Source: Strigamia acuminata (taxonomy: Eukaryota > Arthropoda > Chilopoda > Geophilomorpha > Linotaeniidae). Taken from it: a DNA stretch of 64,000 nt. The notes under the pieces were generated by a model that made no database searches, was not told the origin of the DNA, and saw only the letters and a program-made list of their open reading frames with translations. Both the position numbers and the translations under genes were made by a program. The DNA is taken from the NCBI GenBank assembly GCA_949358305.1, contig OX442322.1, positions 930,001 through 994,000 of the forward strand, written 5' to 3'. Shown piece after piece: positions 40,853 through 50,978 of this stretch. Numbering within the stretch: position 1 is the first letter of the stretch; each line of letters opens with the position of its first letter.

Positions 40853-42373
40853 ATGGGAGGTGGTAAACACCGCTCAAAACGGAGTCATCGACGACACCGT
40901 CATGAAAGCTCGTCCAGCTCGTCCACCTCGTCTAGTGACGAGCAACGCCGTTCAGCGGAACGTGCTTACATGAGGGCCCAACCGATACCGACGGCGCCCG
41001 CCTCGATGTACGCCCTGACGCCGCTGCAACTCGCGACGCTAAATTGGCTCAGTGTCCATCCAGACGGATTTCCGCTCGATTTGAATGCGATGATGCAGGC
41101 CCCGTCCACTTCTGCTCAGCCAACCGTTTATGAGTCGGCGCAAATGGCCCCGTTGGCCCAGGTGGCGTATCCGCCCGCGAACGTTATCAACGTCCCGTTG
41201 GCCCCGCATTCGCCAGAATTTCGGCCGCCAACTGCAAGCGTGGCGCCCACCGTCGCCAACACGTCGAATGCGACTGCACCGACTGTGACGGGACAATCAG
41301 TGTCGGTTACGCATCTTCCTGCTGGTGCTGAGTCTTCTGCATCAGAATATGGATGGAACGAGCCGCCACCGGGCGCTCTGCGTTATTCGGAGCCTGTTTC
41401 TCGCAACCGCGAGTACAGAGCGGCCAATAAAGCGAAAAAGAAGGATGAGAAGGCCCGCCTGCGCAAGGAGCAGTGCGAACGAGACATGGCAGCCGGAATA
41501 CCTCACGATAACATCGTGACGGACCAAGCCACGGAGACGATATGTCCATTTTGCGTCGGCTGTGGGTGGTGCTGCGGTGCATCCGCAGGTTCTTCGCTTA
41601 TGCGTTGTCCAAACTGCCGTGGAAGGAAAACGCGCCCGCGTTCGGAGCCGTGGCGCAAGGAGGTTCAGCCCCACGTGGTGAAAGGCATTAAGCCTAACGA
41701 GAAGCGATGTTGGGCTCACTGCCCCAAGTGCCGATTGTTTTTGAACAGCCGTGGCGAAGCGGTTTACATCGACCCGCGCTTCCTCACCTGGGCCCGCGCT
41801 GAAGCCAACGCCGGCGTAAGAGTCGAACTCCTTCGACAATCACCGCCGCCGTCCGAGGACTCCGAAGTTTCGACTGAAACTGTCCAAGCCGTCGAGAGCG
41901 CCGGAAGCGAGGTCATGGAAGAATTCGTTCGACCCAGAACGATGTCGCGTGGACGAGGCTGTCTGACGCTCGACCGAGCAAGAGAAATCGCCAAGGTTCA
42001 ACGAACCAATATCTTGGCACGAGGGCGAGCTCGTAAGCTTCAACAGGCCGTAGAAGCACCGTCTAAACCCGTGGAGGATACTCCAGCGGTCATAACTGAC
42101 GTGTCGAGCGCTCCTATTGCGTCTAAGTCCGAGACTTCGGACGACGCTCAGTTTGAAGACGCCGAAGAGCTGCTTTCCGTCGTCGATTTCGTGGCAGAGT
42201 TGCTCGAGGATCTGCCGTTCCCACCTCCGAGCCCAGAGGAGATTGAAGCGCCGGAGGAAGCCGTGTTTTCCGCCGTCTCGACAGAGGCGACTGAAGAGTC
42301 GGATTTCCTGACTTCTGCCGAAGTCGAGAAACCAGAAGTGAAGGAACCGACTGAAGTCGAAAAGAAGGATTAA
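40853..42373 (+). CDS. novel cysteine-rich third ORF of G2
   Basis: The ATG at 40853 gives 506 residues (MGGGKHRSKRSHRRHRHE). There is a basic N-terminus and a Ser run, then a Pro/Ala/Thr-rich region (about 45-180), a Lys/Arg/Glu-rich helix KAKKKDEKARLRKEQCE (about 190-210), and a dense cysteine module CPFCVGCGWCCG plus RCPNCRGRK (about 230-260) and CWAHCPKC (about 286-293), together about ten cysteines suitable for two or three zinc ions. The C-terminal third is acidic. No signal peptide, transmembrane helix or fusion peptide is seen, so it is not an envelope protein. The DNA is clearly richer in G+C than gag and pol, which hints at separate origin. I know no family with this arrangement; the CxxCxGxG-like spacing recalls DnaJ-type zinc modules only loosely. 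A nuclear or nucleic-acid-binding role is inference. Confidence 0.8.
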   Translation: MGGGKHRSKRSHRRHRHESSSSSSTSSSDEQRRSAERAYMRAQPIPTAPASMYALTPLQLATLNWLSVHPDGFPLDLNAMMQAPSTSAQPTVYESAQMAPLAQVAYPPANVINVPLAPHSPEFRPPTASVAPTVANTSNATAPTVTGQSVSVTHLPAGAESSASEYGWNEPPPGALRYSEPVSRNREYRAANKAKKKDEKARLRKEQCERDMAAGIPHDNIVTDQATETICPFCVGCGWCCGASAGSSLMRCPNCRGRKTRPRSEPWRKEVQPHVVKGIKPNEKRCWAHCPKCRLFLNSRGEAVYIDPRFLTWARAEANAGVRVELLRQSPPPSEDSEVSTETVQAVESAGSEVMEEFVRPRTMSRGRGCLTLDRAREIAKVQRTNILARGRARKLQQAVEAPSKPVEDTPAVITDVSSAPIASKSETSDDAQFEDAEELLSVVDFVAELLEDLPFPPPSPEEIEAPEEAVFSAVSTEATEESDFLTSAEVEKPEVKEPTEVEKKD

Positions 42374-43115
42374 AAGGGACAAATTAACATTCGTTATTTT
42401 TCCGAGTGGATATTTTTGACTAAAATAATCCAAGTGTTTTGTTGTGTTTTTTGCAATTACGAAATATTCTCATGAGTGTTGTGTTTGTTTGGTTTCAAGA
42501 TTTTGAACTAATCATTAAATACTCGAACGAGTATAGTTTAATTTTAAAATTGGATTCAATTTAATTTGTTTTGTTTTTCGAATTCAATTTGGATGTTTAT
42601 TTGAATTAATCATATTAATATCTGTGTGATTGTTTAGTTTATTTTTCATAATTATTTGTGAAAATTGTGTTTGTTTTTGCTTTGATCAAAGCGTTGAAGA
42701 ATTTCAAGTTGAAATTCGTTAATTTTTTATGACAATCGTAATAAAAAATTAGTAGTTTAGATTTTCGATAAATAAAGTTTGCATAAATTTATTTTTATTG
42801 ATTATCTTGTTGATTAATAAGCTATGAATAAGTTTATTTGACGAAGAAATAAAATTTCTATCGAAATTTGTATTTTCTCGAACATGTATCCATGTTCGGA
42901 CGAGTCCATTTCCGTCGCTTAGCAACCGGGAGTTGCGCCGTGCAGAGAAGCCGATTAGTCTAATCGGGTGACGAAGTTTCTGAAAGAAATAACATGATTA
43001 AGTTAATAAAAAATACTTACCAAGTGGATTAATTCGATAGAATTAGGTGAACATTCTTATCCATTAAGAATGACAATCGAGAGTTAGTAAACTCTATGTT
43101 TGTCACCGGGGGATG
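42374..43115 (+). other. 3' untranslated region and PPT of G2
   Basis: The region is AT-rich and non-coding. A segment near 42921-42955 (TAGCAACCGGGAGTTGCGCCGTGCAGAGAAGCCG) resembles the leader near 32950-32985. The polypurine tract CACCGGGGGATG directly precedes the 3' LTR. Confidence 0.6.
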
Positions 43116-44702
43116 TGTGATGATTACAAATCAATAGTTGTCAATGTTCACCATAGATGGCGCTGTTTAACCAACGCGCGTATTTCAAACTCGGTTAAAA
43201 ACTAAAAAGTGTGATAAATAATTATTTAGACACGGTGAATAAAATATAACTATTTTATTCGATATAAATTAAGTATTAATTACTTGATGATGTTGATTCT
43301 ATCGAATCAATGTCCACTTTACTTACCTGTCGAAGGGAACCAATCGGACCCTTCCGGACCCCAACTGGGCCCATCTGGACATAGTCACATATTAGGTCCG
43401 GACTAGTGACCCACGAATCCGCCGATTCGTACGCTGATTGGCTGTCGCCAATCTAGTAGTTCTACAGAACTATATAAGCATCAGTTTTCCACTTCCCCAA
43501 GGCTTGGCTTGATAACTGTAAATGTCTGTAATTGAATTGTTGTTATCGCTTGATTTCACTTTCTTATCGACACATCAGGCCTCCTCAGCTCTCAATGGAT
43601 ATGTAGACTTACTATCTCGTTATTGCTTGTTGTAAGGCCCATCTGGGAAGGCTAACCTTGTAGACATGTTAATAACATGAAATGGCCCCGTAGTGTTAGC
43701 CAGCTGTTCTAAGGGACAGTAGGATTTCATACGGTGGCATAGTGTAGTGCTCATGCACGGGATTGACTAACCCGTTAAATAAATGTCACACTATATGATC
43801 GGTGATAGTCGCATCTATCTGAGCGATTCCTCGGACGAGGGTCAGACGCTCTGCCAAGAGCATGTGTGCGGGAGGTCCCACCCGAGCACGAAACAAACAC
43901 GGACAAATGCTATTCCAGGGCGAATTGCGTATCATAGGTCCTTCCGTACTTTAGTGGTCGGCGAATGGCATATTTAAAGGCACACTACGCCGGGTTGGTA
44001 GCCCGTGAGAATTGTCCGTGAAGACATTTCGTTAAACAATTACTCAGGTATTGGTAATCCTGGAATTGGTAAATCCATAGGAATGTTTACCCGGTGGTTG
44101 GTACCACCGATAGCGATGTAAAGCGTACAAACAAATACTCGGCGCCTGATCACGAGATCTTGTCGTCGTAAGGCGTGCTGGCGGATGGAGTCTCAACAAC
44201 TCCCGCGACGTTCTCTCAATTGTCGTGACGGTCCCCGCCCAATCATTATTTATATAACAATTCATTTGTTATATTACTTTAATCACTTTACTTTTATTCA
44301 TTTGGAACATGGAATATTCTGCCGAATATTCCGATTAATGCGAAGGACTCTTCGCATATTTAGATATTCGAGCTGCGGACCAAATACGTCTCCGTAGCGA
44401 TATTTGTGACGATGCCGCAAGTCAGCCGTATCCCTCTGGCTTCGCCCGGATCCTCAACCAGTTGATGCCGCCCGTTTACACGCGTCAAGAACCCATTTAC
44501 TGTTATCATTAATATTTAGTAATAAATATGTTAAGTCACACTAAAACTGTAAGTTATTTCTATTCAATCACATATTCATGTTTGTAAAGGCTTCCGTAGC
44601 TTATCTCGGTTATGTTGTTGCTAAACTTAGCAACGTCTTGTATAAACCGAATTATCTATCTTAAAAGGACTAATAAATTGGCCCAAAAGTAGAATCGTCA
44701 CA
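43116..44702 (+). repeat. G2 3' LTR
   Basis: This 1587-bp copy of 30661-32247 differs by one base seen by eye (CAGTTGATG for CAGTTAATG). It is followed by the target copy CGCT. Confidence 0.95.
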
Positions 44703-45305
44703 CGCTGTATGCGGAGCTGTGTTTGTGTTCTCTGTTCGGGCGTCAGGGCTTCCGTATAACGATCGTCCACTTCTTCGTGATATTCATTTACGAATTTTAA
44801 CAGTTGTTCGAAACTATCCGCTGTCGGCGCGTTCATATCTCTCAGCACTTTTTTCGAGGTGTCGTTCAACCCTTTTTCGGAAATCACGTTTTGCGCATAT
44901 TCGTCGAGTGGCGTATCCAACTGGTTGAACAAACTTTTCACTCGTCGGAAATAGGCTTGTAATTCTTCTCCTGCGGCTTGTAGCATGAGACTAACTCTCT
45001 GCCTGATTTCTTTCTGCGTCTCACCGTACTGATTGTTCAAAGCGATGACAAATTGTTCCCAGGTTTTTAGTTTCGCCTCCACGTACCAGGCTCTAGCTTC
45101 CCCTACTAACATTTCGGGTAGCCCTTTTGCTACCATCTCGTCGGGTTCGGCTCCGAGCCATGAAATGGTGAGTGCCACTTCATCTAAGAATTTATTTCCG
45201 GCCCTCCAAGTTCCGTCGAATCTCATCAGTCGCAATTGCGACCACTTTATGTTTCGGTCTTTTTGTTCTAAAGCCCATTGATCGGCAGAATACTTTCGTA
45301 GAAGG
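44703..45305 (-). pseudogene. gag of G1, N-terminal and core part
   Basis: The minus strand encodes a retrotransposon gag core, with RLMRFDGTWRAG, GEARAWYVEAKLKTWEQF, ALNNQYGETQKEIRQ and a helical RVSLMLQAAGEEL region. The frame is open down to the G2 insertion and resumes in phase at 30660. On the upstream side the frame meets a TAG at about 45344, so the true N-terminus is lost or lies in another frame or exon. Confidence 0.75.
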
Positions 45306-45492
45306 CTCTCTATATTTCCGGTCCGGCGGCTTTTGGCCAGGCCCTACGGCCATACGCTACCGAAACGTTACCTGGTATTTTATCATGTTACCTCGGTCTA
45401 AATGTCCCAAAACCGAGGAGTTTTTGTACCAGTGAAGAAAAACACTAGGGGGGGGTCTCTTATTTGAGACACAGTACAGTATTTTGTGTCAG
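45306..45492 (-). other. presumed 5' edge of G1 next to the minisatellite
   Basis: There is no LTR or primer-binding site here that pairs with the G1 3' LTR. GT-containing motifs such as CCAGGTAACG on the minus strand could be splice donors. The G1 5' LTR must have been lost before or during growth of the neighbouring array. Confidence 0.4.
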
Positions 45493-45585
45493 GCGCCACA
45501 CAATGAGCTGCGCATGCGCTGAGAGCCAATCAGCTGCAAATGTGCTGAGAGCCAATCAGCTGCGAATGTGCTGAGCCACTGAACA
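45493..45585 (+). repeat. left flanking repeat of the minisatellite
   Basis: The block GCGCCACACAATGAGCTGC...GAGCCACTGAACA recurs at 47408-47474. The left copy holds an extra 26 bp, a duplication of GAGAGCCAATCAGCTGC with its neighbours. The pair frames the array. Confidence 0.8.
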
Positions 45586-45708
45586 GCGCAATGATTGAAG
45601 CGATTGTGTGAAGAGTAAATGAATGGCATAAAACACTGTCACACACTGCGCATGCGCTAGAATACATAGGTGTACAAAATACTTACCAATCGCTCATGGG
45701 CTAGAATA

Positions 45709-47407
45709 CAACTCAACATGGCATTTTGGAACGACCGTAGACATGCTAGACGTTTCTGCAACCCAACATGGCATGTTGGATCGACCGTAGACATGTCAAC
45801 CGCTTCTGCAACCCAACATGGCTTGTTGGATCGACCGTAGACATGTCAACCGCTTCTGCAACCCAACATGGCATTTTGGAACGACCGTAGACATGTCAAC
45901 CGCTTCTGCAACCCAACATGGCATGTTGGATCGACCGTAGACATATCAACCGCTTTTGCAACCCAACATGGCATGTTGGATCGACCGTAGACATGTCAAC
46001 CGCTTCTGCAACCCAACGTGGCATTTTGGAACGACCGTAGACATGCTAGCCGTTACTGCAACCCAACATGGCATGTTGGAACGACCGTAGACATGTCAAC
46101 AGCTTCTAGAACCCAACATGGCATGTTGGAACGACCGTAGACATGTCAACCGCTTCTGCAACCCAACATGGCATTTTGAAATGACCGTAGACATGCCAAC
46201 CGTTCCTGCAACTCAAGCCGTCATGTTGGAACGACCGTAGACATGTCAACCGCTTCTACAACCCAACATGGCATTTTGGAACGACCGTAGACATGCCAGC
46301 CGTTCCTGCAACTCAAGCCGTCATGCTGGAACGACCGTAGACATGCCAGCCGTTTCAGCAACCCAACATGGCATTTTAAAATGACCGTAGACAAGCCAGC
46401 CGTTCCTGCAACTCAAGCCGTCATGTTGGAACGACCATAGACATGTCAACCGCTTCTGCAACCCAACATGGCATTTTGGAACGACCGTAGACATGCTAAC
46501 CGTTACTGCAACCCAACATGGCATTTTGGAACGACCGTAGACATGCTAGCCGTTACTGCAACCCAACATGGCATTTCGGAGCGACCGTAGACATGCTAGC
46601 CGTTACTGCAACCCAACATGGCATTTTGGAACGACCGTAGACATGCCAGCCGTTTCTGCAACTAAAGCCGTCATGTTGGAACGACCGTAGACATGTCAAC
46701 CGCTTCTACAACCCAACATGGCATTTTGGAACGACCGTAGACATGCCAGCCGTTCCTGCAACTCAAGCCGTCATGCTGGAACGACCGTAGACATGCCAGC
46801 CGTTTCAGCAACCCAACATGGCATTTTAAAATGACCGTAGACAAGCCAGCCGTTCCTGCAACTCAAGCCGTCATGTTGGAACGACCGTAGACATGTCAAC
46901 CGCTTCTGCAACCCAACATGGCATTTTGGAACGACCGTAGACATGCTAACCGTTACTGCAACCCAACATGGCATTTTGGAACGACCGTAGACATGCTAGC
47001 CGTTACTGCAACCCAACATGGCATTTCGGAGCGACCGTAGACATGCTAGCCGTTACTGCAACCCAACATGGCATTTTGGAACGACCGTAGACATGCCAGC
47101 CGTTTCTGCAACTAAAGCCGTCATGTTGGAACGACCGTAGACATGTCAACCGCTTCTACAACCCAACATGGCATTTTGGAACGACCGTAGACATGCTAAC
47201 CGTTACTGCAACCCAACATGGCATTTTGGAACGACCGTAGACATGCTAGCCGTTACTGCAACCCAACATGGCATTTCGGAGCGACCGTAGACATGCTAGC
47301 CGTTTCTGGAACCCAACATGGCATTTTGGAACGACCGTAGACATGCTAGCCGCTTCTGCAACCCAACATGGCATTTTGGAACGACCGTAGACATGTCAAC
47401 CGCTTCT
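45709..47407 (+). repeat. 50-bp minisatellite with a 450-bp higher-order repeat
   Basis: About 34 tandem units of 50 bp share the core GAACGACCGTAGACATG. Variants (CATGCTAGCCGTTACTG, CATGTCAACCGCTTCTG, CAACTCAAGCCGTCATG) follow one another in the same order in 46222-46671 and 46672-47121, so nine units form a 450-bp higher-order repeat, with a third partial copy after it. Many units contain CCAACATGGCATGTTGG, a 17-bp palindrome around a central G. Frames read through the array are repeat artefacts, not genes. Confidence 0.92.
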
Positions 47408-47474
47408 GCGCCACACAATGAGCTGCACATGCGCTGAGAGCCAATCAGCTGCAAATGTGCTGAGCCACTGAACA
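47408..47474 (+). repeat. right flanking repeat of the minisatellite
   Basis: This is a 67-bp copy of the left flank without its 26-bp internal duplication, placed directly at the end of the array. Confidence 0.8.
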
Positions 47475-47811
47475 ATATGTAAGAGTGCGCCGTTTAATTG
47501 CACCAATACCAAGTAACAAATACCGACCAAACTTTAAATCGTAAACCACCTTTGAGTTTGAGTTTATAATTTGTTTGGAACAATAATAATATTATTTGCT
47601 GAATAATATTTTTGTCATAAGTGATAATTTGATTCGATTTGATTTGATTAGAGATTGTAATGAATGTCTAAAAATATTATAATTATACCAAATCATTACT
47701 CATTAATGAGGCTTGAATCTAGATGTTGAATAAGTCGTGCAATCTTCTCATTAGAATGCAACATATGTCTAGCGTATCTCCAATTTGCATCACTATGTTA
47801 ATACTTAAGAA
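47475..47811. other. AT-rich spacer between the two arrays
   Basis: This is unique AT-rich sequence with short imperfect repeats (GATTTGATTCGATTTGATTTGATT near 47628). No gene or element is recognised. Confidence 0.5.
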
Positions 47812-48110
47812 AAAATAAGTTTTGTTTTAAATGAATGCTTTTAGTGGAAAGAATAGTTTTTTTTTGTTTGAAAGAAAAAATAAGTTTTGTTTTAAATGAA
47901 TGCTTTTAGTGGAAAGAATAGTTTTTTTTTTGTTTGAAAGAAAAAATAAGTTTTATTTTAAATGAATGCTTTTAGTGGAAAGAATAGTTTTTTTTTTGTT
48001 TGAAAGAAAAAATAAGTTTTATTTTAAATGAATGCTTTTAGTGGAAAGAATAGTTTTTTTTTGTTTGAAAGAAAAAATAAGTTTTATTTTAAATGAAAGA
48101 AAAAATAAGT
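47812..48110 (-). repeat. AT-rich satellite, inverted block
   Basis: Four to five units of about 60 bp (AAAAAATAAGTTTTGTTTTAAATGAATGCTTTTAGTGG...) lie in the opposite orientation to the blocks on the right. Copies differ mainly in homopolymer length. Confidence 0.9.
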
Positions 48111-48753
48111 TTTTACTAAAAGCATTCATTTAAAACAAAACTTATTTTATCTTTCAAGCAAAAAAAACTATTCTTTCCACTAAAAGCATTCATTTAAAAC
48201 AAAACTTATTTTTTCTTTCAAACAAAAAAAAACTATTCTTTCCACTAAAAGCATTCATTTAAAACAAAATTTATTTTATCTTTCAAGCAAAAAAAAAACT
48301 ATTCTTTCCACTAAAAGCATTCATGTAAAACAAAACTTATTTTTTCTTTCAAACAAAAAAAACTATTCTTTCCACTAAAAGCATTCATGTAAAACAAAAC
48401 TTATTTTTTCTTTCAAACAAAAAAACTATTCTTTCCACTAAAAGCATTCATGTAAAACAAAACTTATTTTTTCTTTCAAACAAAAAAAAACTATTCTTTC
48501 CACTAAAAGCATTTATTTAAAACAAAACTTATTTTTTCTTTCAAGCAAAAAAAAACTATTTTTTCCACTAAAAGCATTCATTTAAAACAAAACTTATTTT
48601 TTCTTTCAAACAAAAAAAAACTATTCTTTCCACTAAAAGCATTCATTTAAAACAAAACTTATTTTTTCTTTCAAACAAAAAAAACTATTTTTTCCACTAA
48701 AAGCATTCATTCAAAACAAAACTTATTTTTTCTTTCAAGCAAAAAAAACTATT
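48111..48753 (+). repeat. AT-rich satellite, forward block 1
   Basis: Tandem units of about 58-60 bp are built on ACTATTCTTTCCACTAAAAGCATTCATTTAAAACAAAACTTATTTTTTCTTTCAA-like sequence. The block meets the inverted block head to head near 48110 and is cut by the solo LTR at 48754. Confidence 0.92.
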
Positions 48754-49902
48754 TGTAATGAATCGCGTTTCCAAGGTGATTCGGACGCGTTTGACGCCGC
48801 GATACAATAATCTCAGGGAGCCTGGTCCTCAAGACCTGCCCAGCCAGTGGATGCGAGCCTGGATATAGGTGGCGCACACCCCAGATCTTGATCATACACA
48901 AATTTATTTTTGCCGGGTTCTTCCGAGCAACTAAACAGTGGGGGACAGAAATTGCTTAGCGGTCACTAGAGTCAAAACCCAACGCGTGTCCCGCAACGTA
49001 TCGCGTAGATCTCAAGATCACGCGAAGTTAAACGAAGACACGTCCCGTCTCGACTCATGCGTCCGCCTCGCTGTTGAAGCTAGGCGTGAAATGCGTGCTA
49101 ACGCGTGCGAATCTGGCCTGCACGGTCACACAAATCTAAACTAAACCTCAAACTAATGCTTAATTGAGCTAAAGCTCGTGGTGAGCGGCGAAACTAAGCT
49201 ACGCGTCGCGAACACGAAATAAATAGACACAAAGACTTCAGTTCGAAGGCCAAACAAACTTATCCTGCCTAAATGGCGATGCGTCACGGCGCTTAAAACA
49301 ATACGAAGAGAATGGAAAACTAACATATGTCGAGTGGATAAAAACCTGTGAGTTAACACAAATGGAGATGGATGAAAGCCTGAAGTCGTGTTGCAGAACT
49401 CCAGAGAAGAAACAAAGCAACGAGTGCGCTTTGAAAAGAGAGTCGAGACTCAGCCATGAACACTGGCTCCGAATCAGAGCACCAACGCGTCCGGGATACT
49501 GAGCTTAACTGCCAAAAAATGGGGAAAACAGGGTGAGAGGTAAACTTGGACTCAACCAAGCTCGGCCAATCACAGTGGAGTCAAGATCCAATCAGTACAG
49601 TCGGTGCATACTTAATGTATGACTAACGTCGACGCGTACCGACCAGAATAGAAATGCAAATGAGTTTGCATCAGAAAGCATAAACTAAAACAGAAAAACT
49701 AGGAAAAGATAAGAGAGAAGTGAAAGAAAGGAGCAAAGTTAGGAGAAAGTAAGGGATAAACTAAGTCAAAATGAGTACAAATGAACAAAACATAAGACAA
49801 AATGAAAACAACACAAGGTAGGAACAATTTAGGGTTTATTTAGGAACACAAACACGGGTTAATCATGCGTACAAATCGTACGCTTAACACCGGACCGTGA
49901 CA
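48754..49902 (-). mobile_element. solo LTR of the G3 family, reverse orientation
   Basis: This 1149-bp sequence has the same ends as the G3 LTR (minus strand TGTCACGGTCCGGTG ... GATTCATTACA) and clear but imperfect similarity throughout. The target duplication is TATT (48750-48753 and 49903-49906) in the satellite. No internal element sequence is present, so it arose by LTR-LTR recombination. It is more diverged than the G3 LTR pair, so it is an older insertion of the same family. Confidence 0.9.
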
Positions 49903-50978
49903 TATTCTTTCCACTAAAAGCATTCATTCAAAACAAAACTTATTTTTTCTTTCAAGCAAAAAAAACTATTTTTTCTACTAAAAGCATTCATGTAAAAAAA
50001 AACTTATTTTTTCTTTCAAACAAAAAAAACTATTCTTTCCACTAAAAGCATTCATGTAAAACAAAACTTATTTTTTCTTTCAAGCAAAAAAAAAATATTT
50101 TTTCCACTAAAAGCATTCATTTAAAACAAAACTTATTTTTTCTTTCAAGCAAAAAAAAAACTATTTTTTTCCACTAAAAGCATTCATGTAAAACAAAACT
50201 TATTTTTTCTTTCAAGCAAAAAAAAACTATTTTTTCCACTAAAAGCATTCATTCAAAACAAAACTTATTTTTTCTTTCAAATAAAAAAAAAACTATTCTT
50301 TCCACTAAAAGCATTCATTTAAAACAAAACTTATTTTTTCTTTCAAATAAAAAAAAACTATTCTTTCCACTAAAAGCATTCATTTAAAACAAACTTATTT
50401 TTTCTTTCAAACAAAAAAAACTATTCTTTCCACTAAAAGCATTCATTTAAAACAAAACTTATTTTTTCTTTCAAATAAAAAAAAAACTATTCTTTCCACT
50501 AAAAGCATTCATTTAAAACAAAACTTATTTTTTCTTTCAAACAAAAAAAACTATTCTTTCCACTAAAAGCATTCATTTTAAACAAAACTTATTTTTTCTT
50601 TCAAACAAAAAAAACTATTCTTTCCACTAAAAGCATTCATTTAAAACAAAACTTATTTTTTCTTTCAAATAAAAAAAAACTATTCTTTCCACTAAAAGCA
50701 TTCATTTAAAACAAAACTTATTTTTTCTTTCAAATAAAAAAAAACTATTCTTTCCACTAAAAGCATTCATTTAAAACAAAACTTATTTTTTCTTTCAAAC
50801 AAAAAAAACTATTCTTTCCACTAAAAGCATTCATTTAAAACAAAACTTATTTTTTCTTTTAAGCAAAAAAAAAACTGTTCTTTCCACTAAAAGCATTCAT
50901 TTAAAACAAAACTTATTTTTTCTTTCAAACAAAAAAAACTATTCTTTCCACTAAAAGCATTCATTTAAAACAAAACTT
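49903..50978 (+). repeat. AT-rich satellite, forward block 2
   Basis: About 18 units of the same repeat as 48111-48753, in the same orientation, continue the array beyond the solo LTR. Variation is mostly in the lengths of A and T runs and in AAGC/AAAC/AAAT at the unit end. Confidence 0.92.

Larger units (their letters stand above)
30661..44702 (+). mobile_element. intact Ty3/gypsy element G2 with an extra third ORF
   Basis: G2 is a 14.0-kb element with two 1587-bp LTRs (30661-32247 and 43116-44702), one difference seen by eye, and the 4-bp target duplication CGCT (30657-30660 and 44703-44706). It has a tRNA-Gln PBS, a gag with a CCHC knuckle, a -1 frameshift signal, a complete pol in the order protease-RT-RNase H-integrase, a 1-kb spacer, a third ORF of 506 codons behind a splice-acceptor-like site, and a GGGGGA polypurine tract. 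No stop or frameshift breaks the coding parts. Very similar LTRs and open frames suggest a currently or recently active element. Confidence 0.95.
8006..45470 (-). mobile_element. old Ty3/gypsy element G1, split by four nested insertions
   Basis: On the minus strand the parts are gag (about 45300-44703 and 30660-30086), a linker frame and protease, RT, RNase H and integrase (to 25840), a decayed third ORF (about 20871-20619, 14355-12048), a PPT (11985-11972) and a 3' LTR (11971-11907 and 8549 to about 8006). Four elements interrupt it: NA1, C2, C3 and G2, with target duplications ACTAA, GGTGC, CCTAG and CGCT. At the C2 and G2 junctions the G1 reading frame resumes in phase when the insert and one target copy are ignored, which shows the parts were once contiguous. 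Without inserts G1 is about 9.4 kb. Its 5' LTR and PBS are not found; the minisatellite begins where they should be. Several in-frame stops show it is dead. Confidence 0.8.

Noticed and set aside
40853-42373. Idea that the G2 third ORF is an envelope protein
   Set aside because: There is no signal peptide, no transmembrane helix, no furin-like cleavage site with fusion peptide, and the cysteines cluster like zinc ligands. Only its position resembles env.
46321-46974. Two identical short minus-strand frames in the minisatellite
   Set aside because: They are exactly 450 bp apart and only reflect the higher-order repeat. The translated product is a repeat artefact.
45706-47409. CRISPR-like appearance of the regular 50-bp array
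   Set aside because: Whole units are repeated without unique spacers and higher-order structure is present, in a eukaryotic context. It is a minisatellite.
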